Shown one piece after another: positions 26,461 to 38,488 of a stretch of DNA of 64,000 nucleotides (positions within the stretch are counted from its first letter, which is position 1; every line of letters starts with the position of its first letter). The notes beneath the pieces were generated by a model, which worked only from the letters and a program-made list of their open reading frames with translations, was not told the DNA's origin and ran no database searches. The position numbers were made by a program, and so were the translations under genes. Origin of the DNA: Pelomyxa schiedti (lineage: Eukaryota > Evosea > Pelobiontida > Pelomyxidae); contig JAHLWZ010000373.1 of NCBI GenBank assembly GCA_020536535.1, forward strand, positions 24,093 through 88,092. The letters run 5' to 3'.

Positions 26461-29454
26461 TGTGATGACTTGTTTACAATCTCTATTCGACCAGTTTGGG
26501 GTGAACCTTTCTTTGTCCCAGCTTTTTTCCTTTGTCACACTGCCCAGTACTTGCTCGCGTTTCGAAAAAAATGTGAGGAAGTATTGACTTCTGTTCGTGC
26601 ACTCGCTGAAGCCTCCGTTGGTGCGCCATGTGTTTTGCATTTTTCGAGCCAACCTCCAAAAGGGTTTTCTTCAGCAATGAATAGCCTTGCTTCTTCTGTG
26701 GAATCAGTTTCTGGTGTTATTGAACCACATCCAGCATTTAGTGCGGTATTGGCAGTTACATTTTGCATTCTTACTGGTTTAGATAATGCAGTTGGTTGCT
26801 TAGCTACCACTCTGAGACTATCGTCATGTTCCGTTCACCAACTGGTTTAAGAGGTGTATTCACTTCAACTCTCTTACCTTCCACAAGATTGCAAAGATTG
26901 GCGAGCACTTGCAAGGACCAATGGAAAGTTTCGTAAATTATGGGTACAAAGAAACTGAGGTGTTATTTACCTCTTAAAAGTATCAACGAATCCTCTGAAA
27001 CAATCTAGGTTGTTTTCAAAAAAGTAAAAGGCCTTGGTCAAGACTTTGAAGTGTTGAATAAAACAAATGTCTCTACCGGTCCTGATCCTTTTGCACAGAG
27101 TGGTGGCTTTGTAAGATACTGTATTTTTATTCCTTTCCAAGTGAGAAAAAAGGAAGCACAAAAAGAGCTTGCCAAAACAGTGCTCGATGAGGCTATGGCG
27201 TCTCTTCAAACTGAAATGCAGAAACTCTCTTCGACTTGCAACACTTCTCTATTAAGATATTTTGGCAACACTGTGCGAGACATTTATGCCTTTTTCAGTA
27301 AAGTACTTTTCTTCATTTATAGTTTCATCCTTACCTCGAAGTAGACAAGTGACAAAGAGTGGAAGTTGGAGGCAGCTCAAAAGACCCAACTTGATTTAGA
27401 CCTCACTGCTCTTGGTACTTTCAATAAAAATCCAGAATTTTGTAAACCCACCATTTTTGATGTTTCTAGGTCGTGACCCTGTCATTTGTTCTGGGCATCT
27501 AAAAATGCCTCAAGTAAAAAAAAATGAAGATTTTTTCTTCCGGCTCACTTCTGACTATTTGACGTGGTATTCCATCAATTTGGTTTGTATTTATTCCAAC
27601 AAGTACCCATCTCATGCAGCAGGTTTAGGATTTCAACCCTGCTAATCGTATCACAACTGCAACTTGCACTGCACGTATGGCAATGACAGGAGGCACGGAG
27701 TCCAGCAGATGCTTTCAAGTTTTTACACCACAGCTTCCCAAACCATTGTTTCTCCAGGTTGGAAGTTATTTTATATTACCCAATATTTATTCCCGAAAAA
27801 GGCATCAAGCAAAATTGAGCGGGATAGATGGATGTCCTGTATTCAGGCCACCTTGGAAGAAGCTATCAATAGCCAACCTGTAGTTAAAAAAGTTGTCCTT
27901 CCAAGACTGGATGCAGTTTCAGTACTTAAAAGTGTTCCAGGCAATGATGTGTGCGCTGACTGTGGTGCAAAAGGTCTCTACCCCTGTTCTCTCCGTGTGC
28001 CTATTAACGTTTCATAAGACCCAGACTGGTCCAGCATAAATCTGGGCATTATTCTATGCCTAGGTACGAAAACAATAAACAAAAACTATTTCTAAAATAT
28101 CCTTCAACCTAGAATGTTGTGGAATCCACCGAAGTTTTGGAACTAAGATTTCGAAGGTTCGGTCTCTTACACTTGACCAATGGAACAGTCCCGAACTCTT
28201 ACTTGTATGATTAGGTCTACTTTTTTCCCATTTGAATTCATCAGGTTTCCCCTCAACAAACAGTTCATGCAATGTATAGGCAATAGTATAGCCAATAGTA
28301 TTTATGAGAGTAAACCGGATTCTGTGCAACAAAAGCCTACCCCTGCAGATCCCAACTCGTATTTTTACTTCTGATTTAATTTCCTTTCTCACTCAAAAAC
28401 ATGGAAAGCGAGAAATGGAAAGATTGGCTGAAGGCTAAATATTGTGATCGTTCTTTTGTTCAGCCACCATTTGTATCCCACAAGGAGCTTAACACGGTCA
28501 CTGCCCAGAACCTTGGCTCCTCTTTTTTTGATTTATGTCATAGCAATTATACGAAATCTGTTCTGCACCAGAATCAAATGTACCAATGATAGTGAAACTC
28601 ATCACCCAGGGTGCTGATAGCAATTTCACTTCTTCCAGTGATGAATGTCGATCCTGTTTACATCAATGTAATCTTTACGTTCTCCTTTTTGTTGTACTTA
28701 CATGTTTGATAGCGATTATCAAAGGTCGCCCTGAACATGCCGAGGCACTTCTTCAAGCTTGTTCTCTCTTGACTTCAAAACATCTATAATCTAAACTATC
28801 AATAGCGTGGTGCGGTTGTATACCCATGTGACAAGCGGGGATTTACACCTCTACACTGTGCTGCCTTTTTTAACAGGCCTAAGTGTTGTGCTTTGCTTCT
28901 TCGGCATGGCTTGGTATGCGATTGAACGAAAACAATAATATCTCACCTTCTACGTGCAAGGACGCTGCCGTAACTGATAAATACGGAAATACAGCCCTTG
29001 ATATTGCAGTATGGAACGGTAGTAAGGAGACTATCGACGTTCTTAAGGACGTTGTCTCTAATGTAGTCACTCCGTCATTTTGTATCAGCTCATTCTATTA
29101 CAGAGCCCTGCTGGACCATGGTCACAACAAGAAGATTGTGGGGCACCACCAAATACCACTGAGTTGCCTCCCTTCTCCGTCCCCCTACCAGTGAACACAG
29201 GAGCAAAAACTGCCGCTTCTACTACAACTACACCAACAGACATCAAAGCTCTACCCTCCAAGCCAACAAAAACAGTACCAAGACCATCACTCACAACCTC
29301 TTCTTCTTCCACAGCACCACCAGCCGTATCTCAGTCTGACACAACAGTCCCTGTGCTCTCCTCACCAGTTCCAACCGAAAAATGGACATCCCCAGTCGTT
29401 CTAGACTCACCCAAATCACCACACCATAAACAACCCAAGCCAGAAAATAGCTAG
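26461..29454 (+). CDS. BAR-PH-ArfGAP-ankyrin protein (ACAP type)
   Basis: A many-exon gene. The first 700 bp encode BAR-like helices ([34 protein letters not shown]). A PH domain end is at 27.8 kb ([17 protein letters not shown]). The ArfGAP zinc finger is complete after splicing: [48 protein letters not shown], i.e. C-x2-C-x16-C-x2-C with the catalytic Arg of HRS. Ankyrin repeats follow ([26 protein letters not shown], 28.6-29.05 kb), then a Thr/Pro/Ser-rich tail to TAG at 29454. It stimulates GTP hydrolysis on Arf at curved membranes. The order and length agree with ACAP/centaurin-beta proteins. The start codon is not secure; 26461 is only where the frame becomes plausible. Confidence 0.85.
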
Positions 29455-29819
29455 CCATTTAATTAATTATTAAAAATAACAGAGGATCTCAGACCCATTA
29501 AAAGAACTCTGTAACTCCTTGCAGACATAGTGGCTCTTGGAGATTGACTGTTTGGTTCCTTTCACCCAAAAACCAAGATTCTTTTTAAAACCATAAAAAC
29601 AGCTTTCAATATTTTGCATGTCGAATTTTCGTGCTAGTAATTAAGATTCCACTCCTTTTTTGTTTTGCTGTGTTCCTCAATTGATTGATCATGTTTGAAG
29701 AGAGTCAAAGGTGGTTCTGTTGACCATGTATGTGTAGTGTACAGACAGCTGGTGAGGAAAAGATCACCATTCCACTCCAAAGGAACAGGCGACCATAAAC
29801 CGGAAAGAATAAATTCATT

Positions 29820-30428
29820 CTAGAAGAAATCCAGCAGTAGCTGTGGTAGAATTTTTCTAGTAGTTGGTATTAGACTTAGCTTAAGTGAGAACGAGAAGTT
29901 ACTCAAGGTGCTCCGGAGTGATTGTTACTTTTTCGTCATTCTCGTCGTTGTCCGGGTCATCACGACTCAATGACGCCACGACCATTGCACGGGATATGGC
30001 CTCTGAAATTTAAGTAAGGTACACCAAAATAACAAGGAAAGTAACCCTCAACAAATAGCCTTATCAATTCCGTGCTAGCTTTGATACCGTCACTTGAGCC
30101 AGTCAAACCTATAACACAGTTAAAAGAGGAGAAGGGGAAGGAAAAAAAAAAAAAAAAAAAAGCGGGAGACCCAAAAGTAAAATACAAGCGCACACGTACA
30201 TTATGGGGGCACTCACTCACATTTTGCATCGGGTTTCCTCAGCTCATTCCACACGAACTCCATGATTGCGGCCACGTGCTCCTCGGCCACAATGGCCCCG
30301 CTCCATTCGGCGTCATCAGGCGCCTTGGGCGCCACGCTGACTGCCAGCTTGGCTCCCCTCCCTGTCCCAGCACCGCTCCCGGTGCCCCCTCCCCCCCCAC
30401 GGTGCCCACGCCCTCCCCCGCGCGACAT
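29820..30428 (-). CDS. CENPX: Kinetochore/Fanconi histone-fold protein CENP-X (MHF2)
   Basis: Four exons on the minus strand, start MSRGGGRGHRGGGGG at 30428. After a Gly/Arg/Ala-rich N-terminus of about 35 residues comes the short histone fold: EEHVAAIMEFVW, then after an intron GIKASTELIRLFVE, EAISRAMVVA, and across a last intron EHLEKILPQLLLDFF-TAG. The ending LPQLLLDF is diagnostic of CENP-X. With CENP-S it forms the MHF tetramer that binds DNA at kinetochores and with FANCM. The Gly-rich N-terminus is an addition compared with the roughly 80-residue animal protein. The first intron holds a poly-A/T run of about 20 (30147-30164). No partner CENP-S lies in the window. Confidence 0.88.
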
Positions 30429-30689
30429 GTGTCAGTGATATCTGAGATTTTGTGCATTTTCACGAAGAACAAGCTGGCTGACGGGGCGCGGAAAACGTGC
30501 TGGGCTCATTCCGTGTGTGCAAATTTGCATGCACCCAAAGACAACCAAGATTTGGGAGCACTGGTCATGTACGAGCAACAAACAAATGCTACAGCGACAT
30601 CAGTAACACACCATCCCCTTCAGCGCGGCGAAGCCGTGGACCGCGTTCTCAGTGTGTCGCGTGTAGTATAGAACGTTGTCACTCACCTT

Positions 30690-32600
30690 GTGCTGGACCC
30701 CTGCCAAGACCGCGGGGCGTGGCTGCGCGAGCGCGACTGCTGCTTCCTCCTGCAGGCCGCGAACGCGCCGTTCCCCCTGGGTGCCTCGAGGTGCCTCCGA
30801 TGGGTTCTGCGAAACGCGGTGGTGAGCAGGAACAACCGCAGAGAGGGCATTAGTGTGTGGAAGGGCCTCTGTGCTGGTGTGTGTACGTGGACACTTCTTG
30901 AGTGCCTTTGTGGGGCGGGGAGTGTGTCGTGCGTGGTCTGGAGTTGCCGTTCGCTCAATTCTTACCTGACATGGCATGAGGTGGACACGTTTGGATGGCG
31001 AGAAAGCTGGCTGCAAGTGGGTACACGGCGTGGAGCTGTTGCGGACTGCTGAAGTGGCCCCTGGATGAACCTGGCATGTTGGGTGACCTCAGAGATATCA
31101 CTGACCCAACAGGCTGCCTGTTGTACTGTGCGTGCAAGGGAGGCCACCTGGATTCTGTCAAGTGGGTGATGTCACGGTTTGATAGTGTAGGCAGTGAGCC
31201 GTGGGAGCTTGTGAAGCCATTTAAAGTTGCTGTGTGGTGAGGACATGTTGACGTGGTGATGTGGATGGCGGCTTCAACTTGTGCTGTGAGTACCTGCAAG
31301 AAATTAGAGTCTGAGAAGGGAGTTCCTTTTCGCTGCCATCCCGTCCTTTTTTTTGAGACACCAAGTTTGGAGCTTACTGAGTGGTTCTTCCCTGAGGGCA
31401 CTAGAAATGGGGATGAAGAGCACTGGCTGCTAACAAGTTTCATGAACTGCTTTCCATCAGGACTGGAAGAAGGCTGCCGGTGGATCACGAAAACCTTGCC
31501 AGTGACAACTGTAACAGAAGAAACTATCCGCTGCATTCACAATGCCAAGGGCATCAAGTTGCTATTGAACAACTTTCCGGCAGTTGAGCCAATACAGAAA
31601 CACATTCAGTGGGAACAAGGGTTTCATGGCCATGTGGTCAGGAAATTACATGTTAAGGTAAGAGTAATTCATTACCAATATTCAAAGAAAAACTATCTTC
31701 GTAGGACCTAAACTGGCTCGGGAGAGATGTCAACAAGTGTGTAAGAGTCGACAACTCATGGCATGCGGCAATCAATCGGACAGTGTTCTAGGGTGCTTAC
31801 TGCCAAAAGTGACGTCACTCACAGAAGAACACTTAAGTTTCTGCCTTGTGAAGTCTCTTACCAAAGGCAACATACCAATTGCTGAGTGGCTTGATAAGAT
31901 GTTCCACTTGATGGATCATGTGAACAGGGTTTTACCGAGTCCACTTTCCTTGCGCTCTGCTGTGAGAATCCACGACATTTGCGTGGTGCAATGGTTTCTT
32001 GCACGCGCTATTAGTGAGAAAACAGCGATGGAGGCCGCTCGGCTCTGCATCACCTTCCCATACTTATTCTGAAAGCATTCCATATTACAAACGCAAGTGT
32101 GGCTGCCAGGGATATTCTCTCGTACACAGGCCAAGCAGGTTTTTTCAGATGGCTACCTGTCTGAAAATAACCTTGTTGCTGGTTTGGCAGATACTCACTT
32201 GATCAAATCTGGAAAGGTGTTGAAATGGTTTATTGAGTGAAGAACAGGTCAAGGTGAATGGCAACTCACTTCTGTACGGTTTGATTGAATGTCCACTTCC
32301 ATTTTACTGTATCTGAGGTGTGAATTTCTACAACTCAACCAACAAACCAATAAAAAAAAGGTTCTGAAAAGGGTAATACCATACCCTACAACAGTGGGAA
32401 CATGGAAGATGCTCTTGCAGGTCCTGAAAACCGCACCTGAAATGGACCAGTCATTTGTTTTGCATCACCTCTTCTGGATTGTAGTCAAATCACCCCTACA
32501 CCTCCACATCACTGCCGTGGCATTTTGTATTACACATCAGGCCCTGTTGATGTCATTCAAGCCCAATGCTGGTAGTAGTTCAAAGTACAAGGCGAATTGA
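30690..32600 (+). pseudogene. Ankyrin-repeat-like gene, apparently decayed
   Basis: Plus-strand frames carry ankyrin-like helices: GGHVWMARKLAASGY (with a splice near 30981), ACKGGHLDSVKWVMSRF, GHVDVVMWM and NIPIAEWLDKMFHLM. The repeats resemble the loosely conserved ankyrin proteins that are expanded in some amoebae. Several things suggest decay: an in-frame TGA at about 31237 where a repeat expects an Arg codon (the next codons, GHVDVVMWM, stay in frame), further stops near 31780 and 32070, and no clean exon ends around them. An alternative is an expressed gene with introns I have not resolved. No partner or substrate can be proposed. Confidence 0.5.
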
Positions 32601-32769
32601 ATTGGCTTCTTCAATAAAAATTCTTCAATTTTTCGCGGTACAAAGACGTGCACTGAGCAATTTGTCTCGATAAGGAACACGTCAAGAACGAATTTCGTTC
32701 CCAAGTCAAGCCGGATCGGCATTTTCCAACCTGTAACGCAAGTTTGTGAAAAGAAGCAAAAAGACCAAG

Positions 32770-33279
32770 ATGGAAAACCGCACCGCAGCCTACGTCCTTT
32801 CAATGGTCGTCGAGGACGATCAAACCGCGTTTGTCGAAACTTCAGCATTCTACGTCAAGAGGGTACCGGATATCTCCCTCAAACAGCTACTTATGAGATG
32901 GACCGAACACTGGGGAGTCCCTCAGGAGGCCCTCCCTTTGGCCTGCTTATACATTGAGAGGTTGAGGGCCACGTCTTCAGCAATGACTCATTCGAAGACT
33001 ACCTTCTTACTGACACGCCACACAGTTCACAAGTGCCTAGTGGCGTGTGTTTGCGTGGCGACCAAGGTTCTGGTTGACGATTTTGGAAGACACTCCGCCA
33101 TTGCCATGTCGTGCGGAATAAGACCAAGGACACTCACGCTTTTGGAAATGGAGGTTATGCAGCTGCTGGATTACAATTTGTTTGTGGATGAACAGGAATT
33201 CTGGGCCATGAGGTCGCGAATCTTGCAAGAATCCTCACAGCCACTGCCTGTTTGTCTCATATCCTCTGCTACATGGTAG
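32770..33279 (+). CDS. PHO80-type (cyclin U/P) cyclin
   Basis: One exon of 169 codons. The cyclin box runs from VPDISLKQLLMRWTEHW through LPLACLYIERLRA and THSKTTFLLTRHTVHKCLVACVCVATKVLVDD to LTLLEMEVMQLLDYNLFVDEQEFW, the order and spacing of PHO80-like cyclins: the YIxRL helix, the HxxLxxxxxxAxKxxDD helix and the ExxxLxxLdxxLxVxxxEF end. Such cyclins pair with PHO85/CDK5-like kinases. Little lies outside the box, which is usual for the U/P type. In animals and fungi the DD is followed by a Tyr-rich stretch; here it is FGRHSAIA, so partner choice may differ. Confidence 0.82.
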   Translation: MENRTAAYVLSMVVEDDQTAFVETSAFYVKRVPDISLKQLLMRWTEHWGVPQEALPLACLYIERLRATSSAMTHSKTTFLLTRHTVHKCLVACVCVATKVLVDDFGRHSAIAMSCGIRPRTLTLLEMEVMQLLDYNLFVDEQEFWAMRSRILQESSQPLPVCLISSATW

Positions 33280-33479
33280 CCTTCTCAACATTGCTTCCAT
33301 TCCGTGTGTACCTCTGTAATACCGAAAATTTTGTTCTTTTTGAAAAATGCATTCTGGGAAATTTCTTAGTGCAGTGGTCGAGGTCTTTAACTCAATTTGA
33401 AAAACATTATGCTGGGAATGTTGTGCTGAACTAGAATGAAAGTTTTTTTTGTTGTTTACACAACAGAACAAATGGCAGT

Positions 33480-34928
33480 TCAAAGGTATCCAAGGGTGTG
33501 AAGTAACCAAATGTCTTCAGATTCTGTTGTAGTTGTTTCCACAAGGCAGGATATATTGCACAAATGCAACCAATGTCTTGTATCTTTGAAAGGTTGACCT
33601 ACAAAGAAGCTGGATTTGAATTTAGGGTCGACTGGGAACTTGTGACACGCCGCACTGTTTCGACAATACATTCCTTGTGAGGAATCAGTTGAGAGAGTCT
33701 GGGTCTTCACAATTGGCCATATATACTTGGAGAGGAAACACTGTTTTTTTGGATATGGAATTAACAAAGAAAAAGTATTTGGATCTGGAGGCATACTTGG
33801 TCAAGCTTTGTACCCCCACAGGACTTGGCTGTAATTTTACCGGCTTTTCTGCTCTCTATCACCAAGTTCATTAGTGACTCCATTGTGTTGTTGGGTCCAA
33901 AGCAGCCTCTTGTACCACCAAACATGCCTGGAGGTAAATGGAATTTTTAGTTTAAAACAGTAAAAGGAGTGTGGATCAGAGGAATCACCTGCAAGAATGG
34001 CAATACCATGTAAAGGATTGTCACGTATAGCATGAAAAGGAAGACCAGAGGATATCCAATCATTTACAGCCAGTAAATCCCGGATATTCAATCGTGAATC
34101 AATGTCCCTTATGATCCAGTATCTGTTGAAAAATTTGGCTTAAAGGAGATAAACACTTGAAGCACCGAACTTTACAGAATTAAAACCAACCAAAAGCACA
34201 ATAAAGGGAAAAGAACATGTACATGATCGTACTCGGCAGTTGGATCATCTGCAACATAATTCCTGTACATGTACATTATCTCTCTATCAGTCTGGTGTTT
34301 GCACTTGACCACCTTTCAAAGTGTGAGCGTTCTTGCCACAAAACACATCGAAATGAACCTGAGCTGCCTGACAGTAGTCACAATTCAGTAAAGGTTCTAT
34401 TTCCCCCCAGTCAATAGCATCAGAGACATAGAACCGGACTGCCCAGTCTGGATAGTATCTGCCATTTGGATGAGAATAGTCAAGGAAGAAAGGGGAATAA
34501 TGATAAGCATCTGTAGTTGGGTCATACATTCTAGCAGCCAATACATTCGCAAAAGCACCATGAATGACCCAATCAAAAACTCTAGTGCTGTTCCGCATTG
34601 GGAATATCGAGAATGACACCACCTTGTTCCATTCCTTTCTCACAAAACCCTTAGTTCCCGAATATACGGCAGCGTGTTCCTCACAAATTCTATCCGCCGA
34701 CTGAGCAGATTCAGCCAAAACTCGATACCGATTTTGTTGTTGCTCCTGATGTTGTTGAGGCACAGGGATTGGAATTGACACTTGATTTTGTTGCTGTTCC
34801 GACAATTGGTGCTCTTGCTCTTGGCTAGTTGACAAAGTGAAACCGAAGCCAAACATAAACGTGAGGATTTGCGTGAGGGCCATTCCGATCAGCACCCCGC
34901 ATACCAGCCACAGGTGCTTGGATGCCAT
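33480..34928 (-). CDS. Type II membrane protein, glycosyltransferase-like
   Basis: Start MASKHLWLVC at 34928. One membrane segment near residues 5-28 (GVLIGMALTQILTFMFGFGF) is followed by a Gln-rich stalk, the layout of a Golgi type II enzyme. The lumenal part contains VVSFSIFPM, ARMYDPTTDAYHYSPFFLDYSHP and, after introns near 34290 and 34125, DIDSRLNIRDLLAVNDW and LPFHAIRDNPLHGIAILAGMFG. The set RDxDSR / AVxxW / FHxxRDxPxH / GGMxG is a recurrent signature in microbial and algal proteins of the glycosyltransferase-like class. The DSR triplet probably binds a metal or nucleotide sugar (inference). The last exon ends FFVGQPF...LHTLGYL. The substrate is unknown. Confidence 0.65.
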
Positions 34929-35065
34929 TATGGGACCGAGGACCTTGCAGATCGTGACGATTCGGTGGTGGTGCCAACAGTGATGAAAAAAAAAAGGAAT
35001 GTTGGGGGAATGGGGTATGAACATCATCAAATTAAAGTCAATTTTGGGGTGGTGCGTGATAACAA

Positions 35066-36409
35066 TCAGCCAAGCAAGTTGAGCTTCTTGATGGCCTTGT
35101 ATTGATCTGGAATCTCCTGGAGTGCGGCGACAGCAAATTCAACATCGTAGTTCTCAACACGGGGGCGTGACATTACATTGTGGAATGATACAAACTGGAA
35201 GTTATCAAACTTGCGCTCTGCGGTTTCGTTAGCCTAGTCAATATCTGCGATCTATAGTGAGGTATACCTGGCAGTCTGTCGTCAAACTCTTCCATCAATT
35301 CCCATGGGCCATCCCCAACACTGTAGAAAGTTAGGCTTCATTTGTGAAAAAGCAACCGAACCCTATAGTTACAATGGAAAGTGCAGCACATTGAGACGCC
35401 CTAATTATAGCTTGTGCTGTTGATTCTTCATTTGTAACTTGGCCATCTGCAATTCTTGTGATTGTTTAATTGTTGTATTATTTCCGAGTGTCAGTTGGAC
35501 CTACATTATCAATATGTGATACTGACGTGTCTCTTGTACAATTTGAACCGCCTTATCGATAAGAGGTGCGAAGTTTGTTGGTCCACTCATGTTGACATTA
35601 GGTGTGATTTCATTATATCGAGCCAAGACCTCCCTTTTGATTCTGTTACCAGTCTCACATGAAGAATTTGTAAGGCATACGCCAATCCATAGCAGGGATG
35701 TCCATCTGGGTAGTAAGGGAAAACGGCTTTATCTGTAGTTGTAGCATCACCTAAAAACCTTGAGTGTTGGCATGAAAGCCACAAATGGGGGTGGCAAAGT
35801 ACCAAACCCAAACACAGGAATTAACTGCAAAAAGGGTTGGCTACTATTAAGGGTACAAATAAAATACCTTATCATCATCGAAAGGCTCAAGAGTACGACC
35901 AATGATATCAATCACTCGCTAAATTTTGTTATAATGGCCAAAGAGATAAATGTAATTTCCCACTTGGTACGGATTCATTGTATCAGGTGCAATGGCATGG
36001 AGACATCTGTTCCCAAAAGTATTCTTGCCTGTCCATGTGTTGCTCTACCTCGTCCTCAATACATCAAATGACTATTTTAAAGGTACCTTTGTATAGTCTA
36101 TTCCGATTATCAAATTCGAACTCCTACGAAAAAACTTAGCATTATATATGTCAAGAATTGAAAGTGTTTCAATTTAGTAACTTTGAAAACATTGTTGAAC
36201 TTCTTCAAAACAAAAGGGAAAAAAAGTACGCACTCCAAACCGGCATCTCTCAGTCCTTGTTGCACTTGCTCGAGTGTCTTGTACCGATCCGGATTTGCAG
36301 CGAATGAGAAACCACCGCCGCTACTGGGGTGATGCGAATCGTGCTTTGCTGGTGCCGCAGATCCGGCTGCGTATTTGCGCTCACTCTCGCTACTGAACAA
36401 CGACCCCAT
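35066..36409 (-). CDS. Copine-type VWA protein (RGLG-like, no RING), probably N-myristoylated
   Basis: About eight exons from 36409 to TGA at 35066. The N-terminus MGSLFSSES fits the myristoylation consensus (Gly2, Ser6). [18 protein letters not shown] then leads into the copine VWA domain: [16 protein letters not shown] (the DxTxSN metal site), [41 protein letters not shown], a block [12 protein letters not shown] and [17 protein letters not shown], ending [11 protein letters not shown]...KKLNLLG. Plant RGLG ubiquitin ligases share this layout but continue into a RING finger, which is absent here; there are no C2 domains as in true copines. A role as a membrane-attached Ca/Mg-binding adaptor is inferred. 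Confidence 0.8.
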
Positions 36410-36639
36410 CACCAGGGAAATTTTTTAGAAAGAAACAGTTAGCTGTTGATTTTCCCCTCAAAAAATTTGGGACTTTGAGAAACATGTGATTTCGCTTGGG
36501 TGATCTGGGGAACAGTGACGCAAACTGCCTACTTCCAAGTTGGCCCAAGTAAAAACAGTAGTAGTGTTAGGGGGAATGTTGAATCACAACACTCTCTGCT
36601 CACATCTGAAACTTGTCTGGATCCAGTTCCATTCGCATA

Positions 36640-36797
36640 TTGGACGTTTCAGTCAAAAACCAGCCACACAAACAAAAAACGAAAACTATCATCAAAATCA
36701 AACGAAATGCACTGGGTGCGCCCAGTGGATAAACTTGTTTTTTGTTGGTTGTTTTTATTTTTCATTCATTATGCCGTTTTTTGACTGAAACGTCCAA
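36640..36797. mobile_element. 158-bp MITE with TA target duplication
   Basis: The element begins TTGGACGTTTCAGTCAAAAA and ends with its exact reverse complement, and is flanked on both sides by TA (36638-36639 and 36798-36799). The interior is A-rich on one side and T-rich on the other, with a near-palindrome around CACTGGGTGCGCCCAGTG in the middle, so the whole unit can fold into one hairpin. The TA duplication suggests mobilisation by a Tc1/mariner-type transposase, which is not encoded here. It sits between the divergent copine-like and receptor genes, about 60 bp before the receptor's start. Confidence 0.8.
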
Positions 36798-36854
36798 TAA
36801 ATAAACAGAGTTGAAACGACTTTTTCCGATCCCCAGATCAGTCGCTGAAAAAAA

Positions 36855-38216
36855 ATGCCTTTGACACCGTCGGAGCTCGTTGAAGTTGCCAAGACGTCAA
36901 TAGTTAGTGGCGTGATCAGCGACGTCGTGATCGTTGTAGTGAGCGCGATGATTGTCGCGCTGCCGCCTGCTCGGAGCCAAATGTCGTGCAGGCTGGTGTT
37001 GTACCTGTGCCTTTCTGACTTGATATGGATCACATCTGCTGTGTATGGCCTCTCACTGGATATTCTAAATGAATGAGAGAAGCGAAGCGCGGGGGAGTTT
37101 GGGGGTTGTAAGATAGAGAGTACGAAAGGCAACATCATTGTGCAGAATTTTTTTTTTTTTTTTTTTTCCTTTTTTGCCGTTTAGTCACTTAATGGGGTCA
37201 ACATAAACAGGTATGGAGCTGCCTGGACACTTGCAAGTGGTGGAACTTCCCCAGGAATAGTTCCTTCAGACTCAAGTGGTACATATATGCCAGAGATGGG
37301 ATGTGTTGTTTCGGGGTATCTCTTCCCCCTTATTGTATGAATCTGATGAAACTGAAAAGATTTTTCATGCAATTTGGTGCTACCTCTAGTGACATGTGGA
37401 CGATTGCAATTTCAGTTTTTCTGTGTATCACTGTAGTGTTCAAGCATGAGCCCTGGGACACCTTCTGGTTCAACGACATCACATTTGTAATTATTGTCTA
37501 CGGCATTACTGGAGTTGTTGCCTCACTGCCGTTTTTTGGATTAGGAGGGGGATATGGAAATGCTGGAGGCACTTGGTGCTGGTATTAACCCTCTCTTTAC
37601 AGTGGTAAATCTCCTCTTTTTCAACTATAACTTAAGTTTTTTTTGAAGGATCCACGGACAACGGGGGCGCTGGATTTTTGGGTTTACCTTCCACTGGGGT
37701 GCTGTCTTCTTCATGGGGTTTTTCTACATCTGGGCACTTATTTACTTCGTAAAATCAACTCAGCAAGCGCGGAGAATGTGCACTCCCGTAAACGCGGGAG
37801 AAACACGGGCTCGAGCTGCCAGAATAAAACTATTCAAAAGCCTAGCTCCATTTCCAGTTGCCTACGCGCTTATACTAATTCCCTCCACGGTGAATAGACT
37901 ACAAGGAACTTTCAACCCTGATGTACGGTTTTTTTGCCATTCTAAAACAATTATCACAACTCACTCTTTCCACCACAAGAATCCTCGAGTAGGATTGTTT
38001 ATCACACATGCCCTGATAGTACAACTTGAAGGAGCCATAAATGCCCTTCTGTATGGAGGCACCCACTTCACCATGCTCAAGGAAGGCTTGATGACATTCA
38101 GTCTAAAGAACTGCTTCTCACACTGGGGACCACATGGAAGCTACCAAGTCAAGGCCCACGACCCAATGGAAGTGCCCTTCGTGCCTCTGGATATTCAAAC
38201 AGAAAACACAAGCTAG
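36855..38216 (+). CDS. cAMP-receptor-like (Crl/class E) seven-helix receptor
   Basis: Start MPLTPSELVEVAKTS. Exons cover helix 1 (GVISDVVIVVVSAMIVAL), helix 2 (RLVLYLCLSDLIWITS), then after an intron ending at about 37184 helix 3 with GCVVSGYLF, helix 4 (SDMWTIAISVFLCITVVF), helix 5 (FVIIVYGITGVVASLPFF), the family mark YGNAGGTWCWY, helix 6 (FMGFFYIWALIYF) and, after ARRMC...RIKLFKSLA, helix 7 (FPVAYALILIPSTVNRLQ). The order LCLSDL / GxWCW / PxxYxxxxxPxxxNR is that of Dictyostelium cAMP receptors and Crl proteins. A ligand cannot be inferred. It would signal through heterotrimeric G proteins. Confidence 0.85.
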
Positions 38217-38488
38217 CCATTCATTCTGCCCAGTGAGTGCAGGGGCACTTGTTGTTTGTGGTAAAATTGTCTTACTTTTCAAATAAGGAATAAAACTTTC
38301 CAACAATTCCCTTGTTATTTGCGTGATTCACCGGCCCTATAGCAAAAAAAAAAATTTCCTTTTTGTTGTAGGAAGACACTTCTCAGAACAATCCTGTGAA
38401 GCTCAGCATTCACTGTCTGGATGGGCACCGAGGTACACTCCTGCACTTCTGTTGAAGTCGATTGTTCGTCGAAGAGCAAAAATTTGTG

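Noticed and set aside
34217-34280. Short inverted repeat ACATGTACATGA...CTGTACATGTACAT as a transposon
   Set aside because: It is short, rich in the self-complementary GTAC/CATG words, lacks target duplication and lies in an intron of the glycosyltransferase-like gene.
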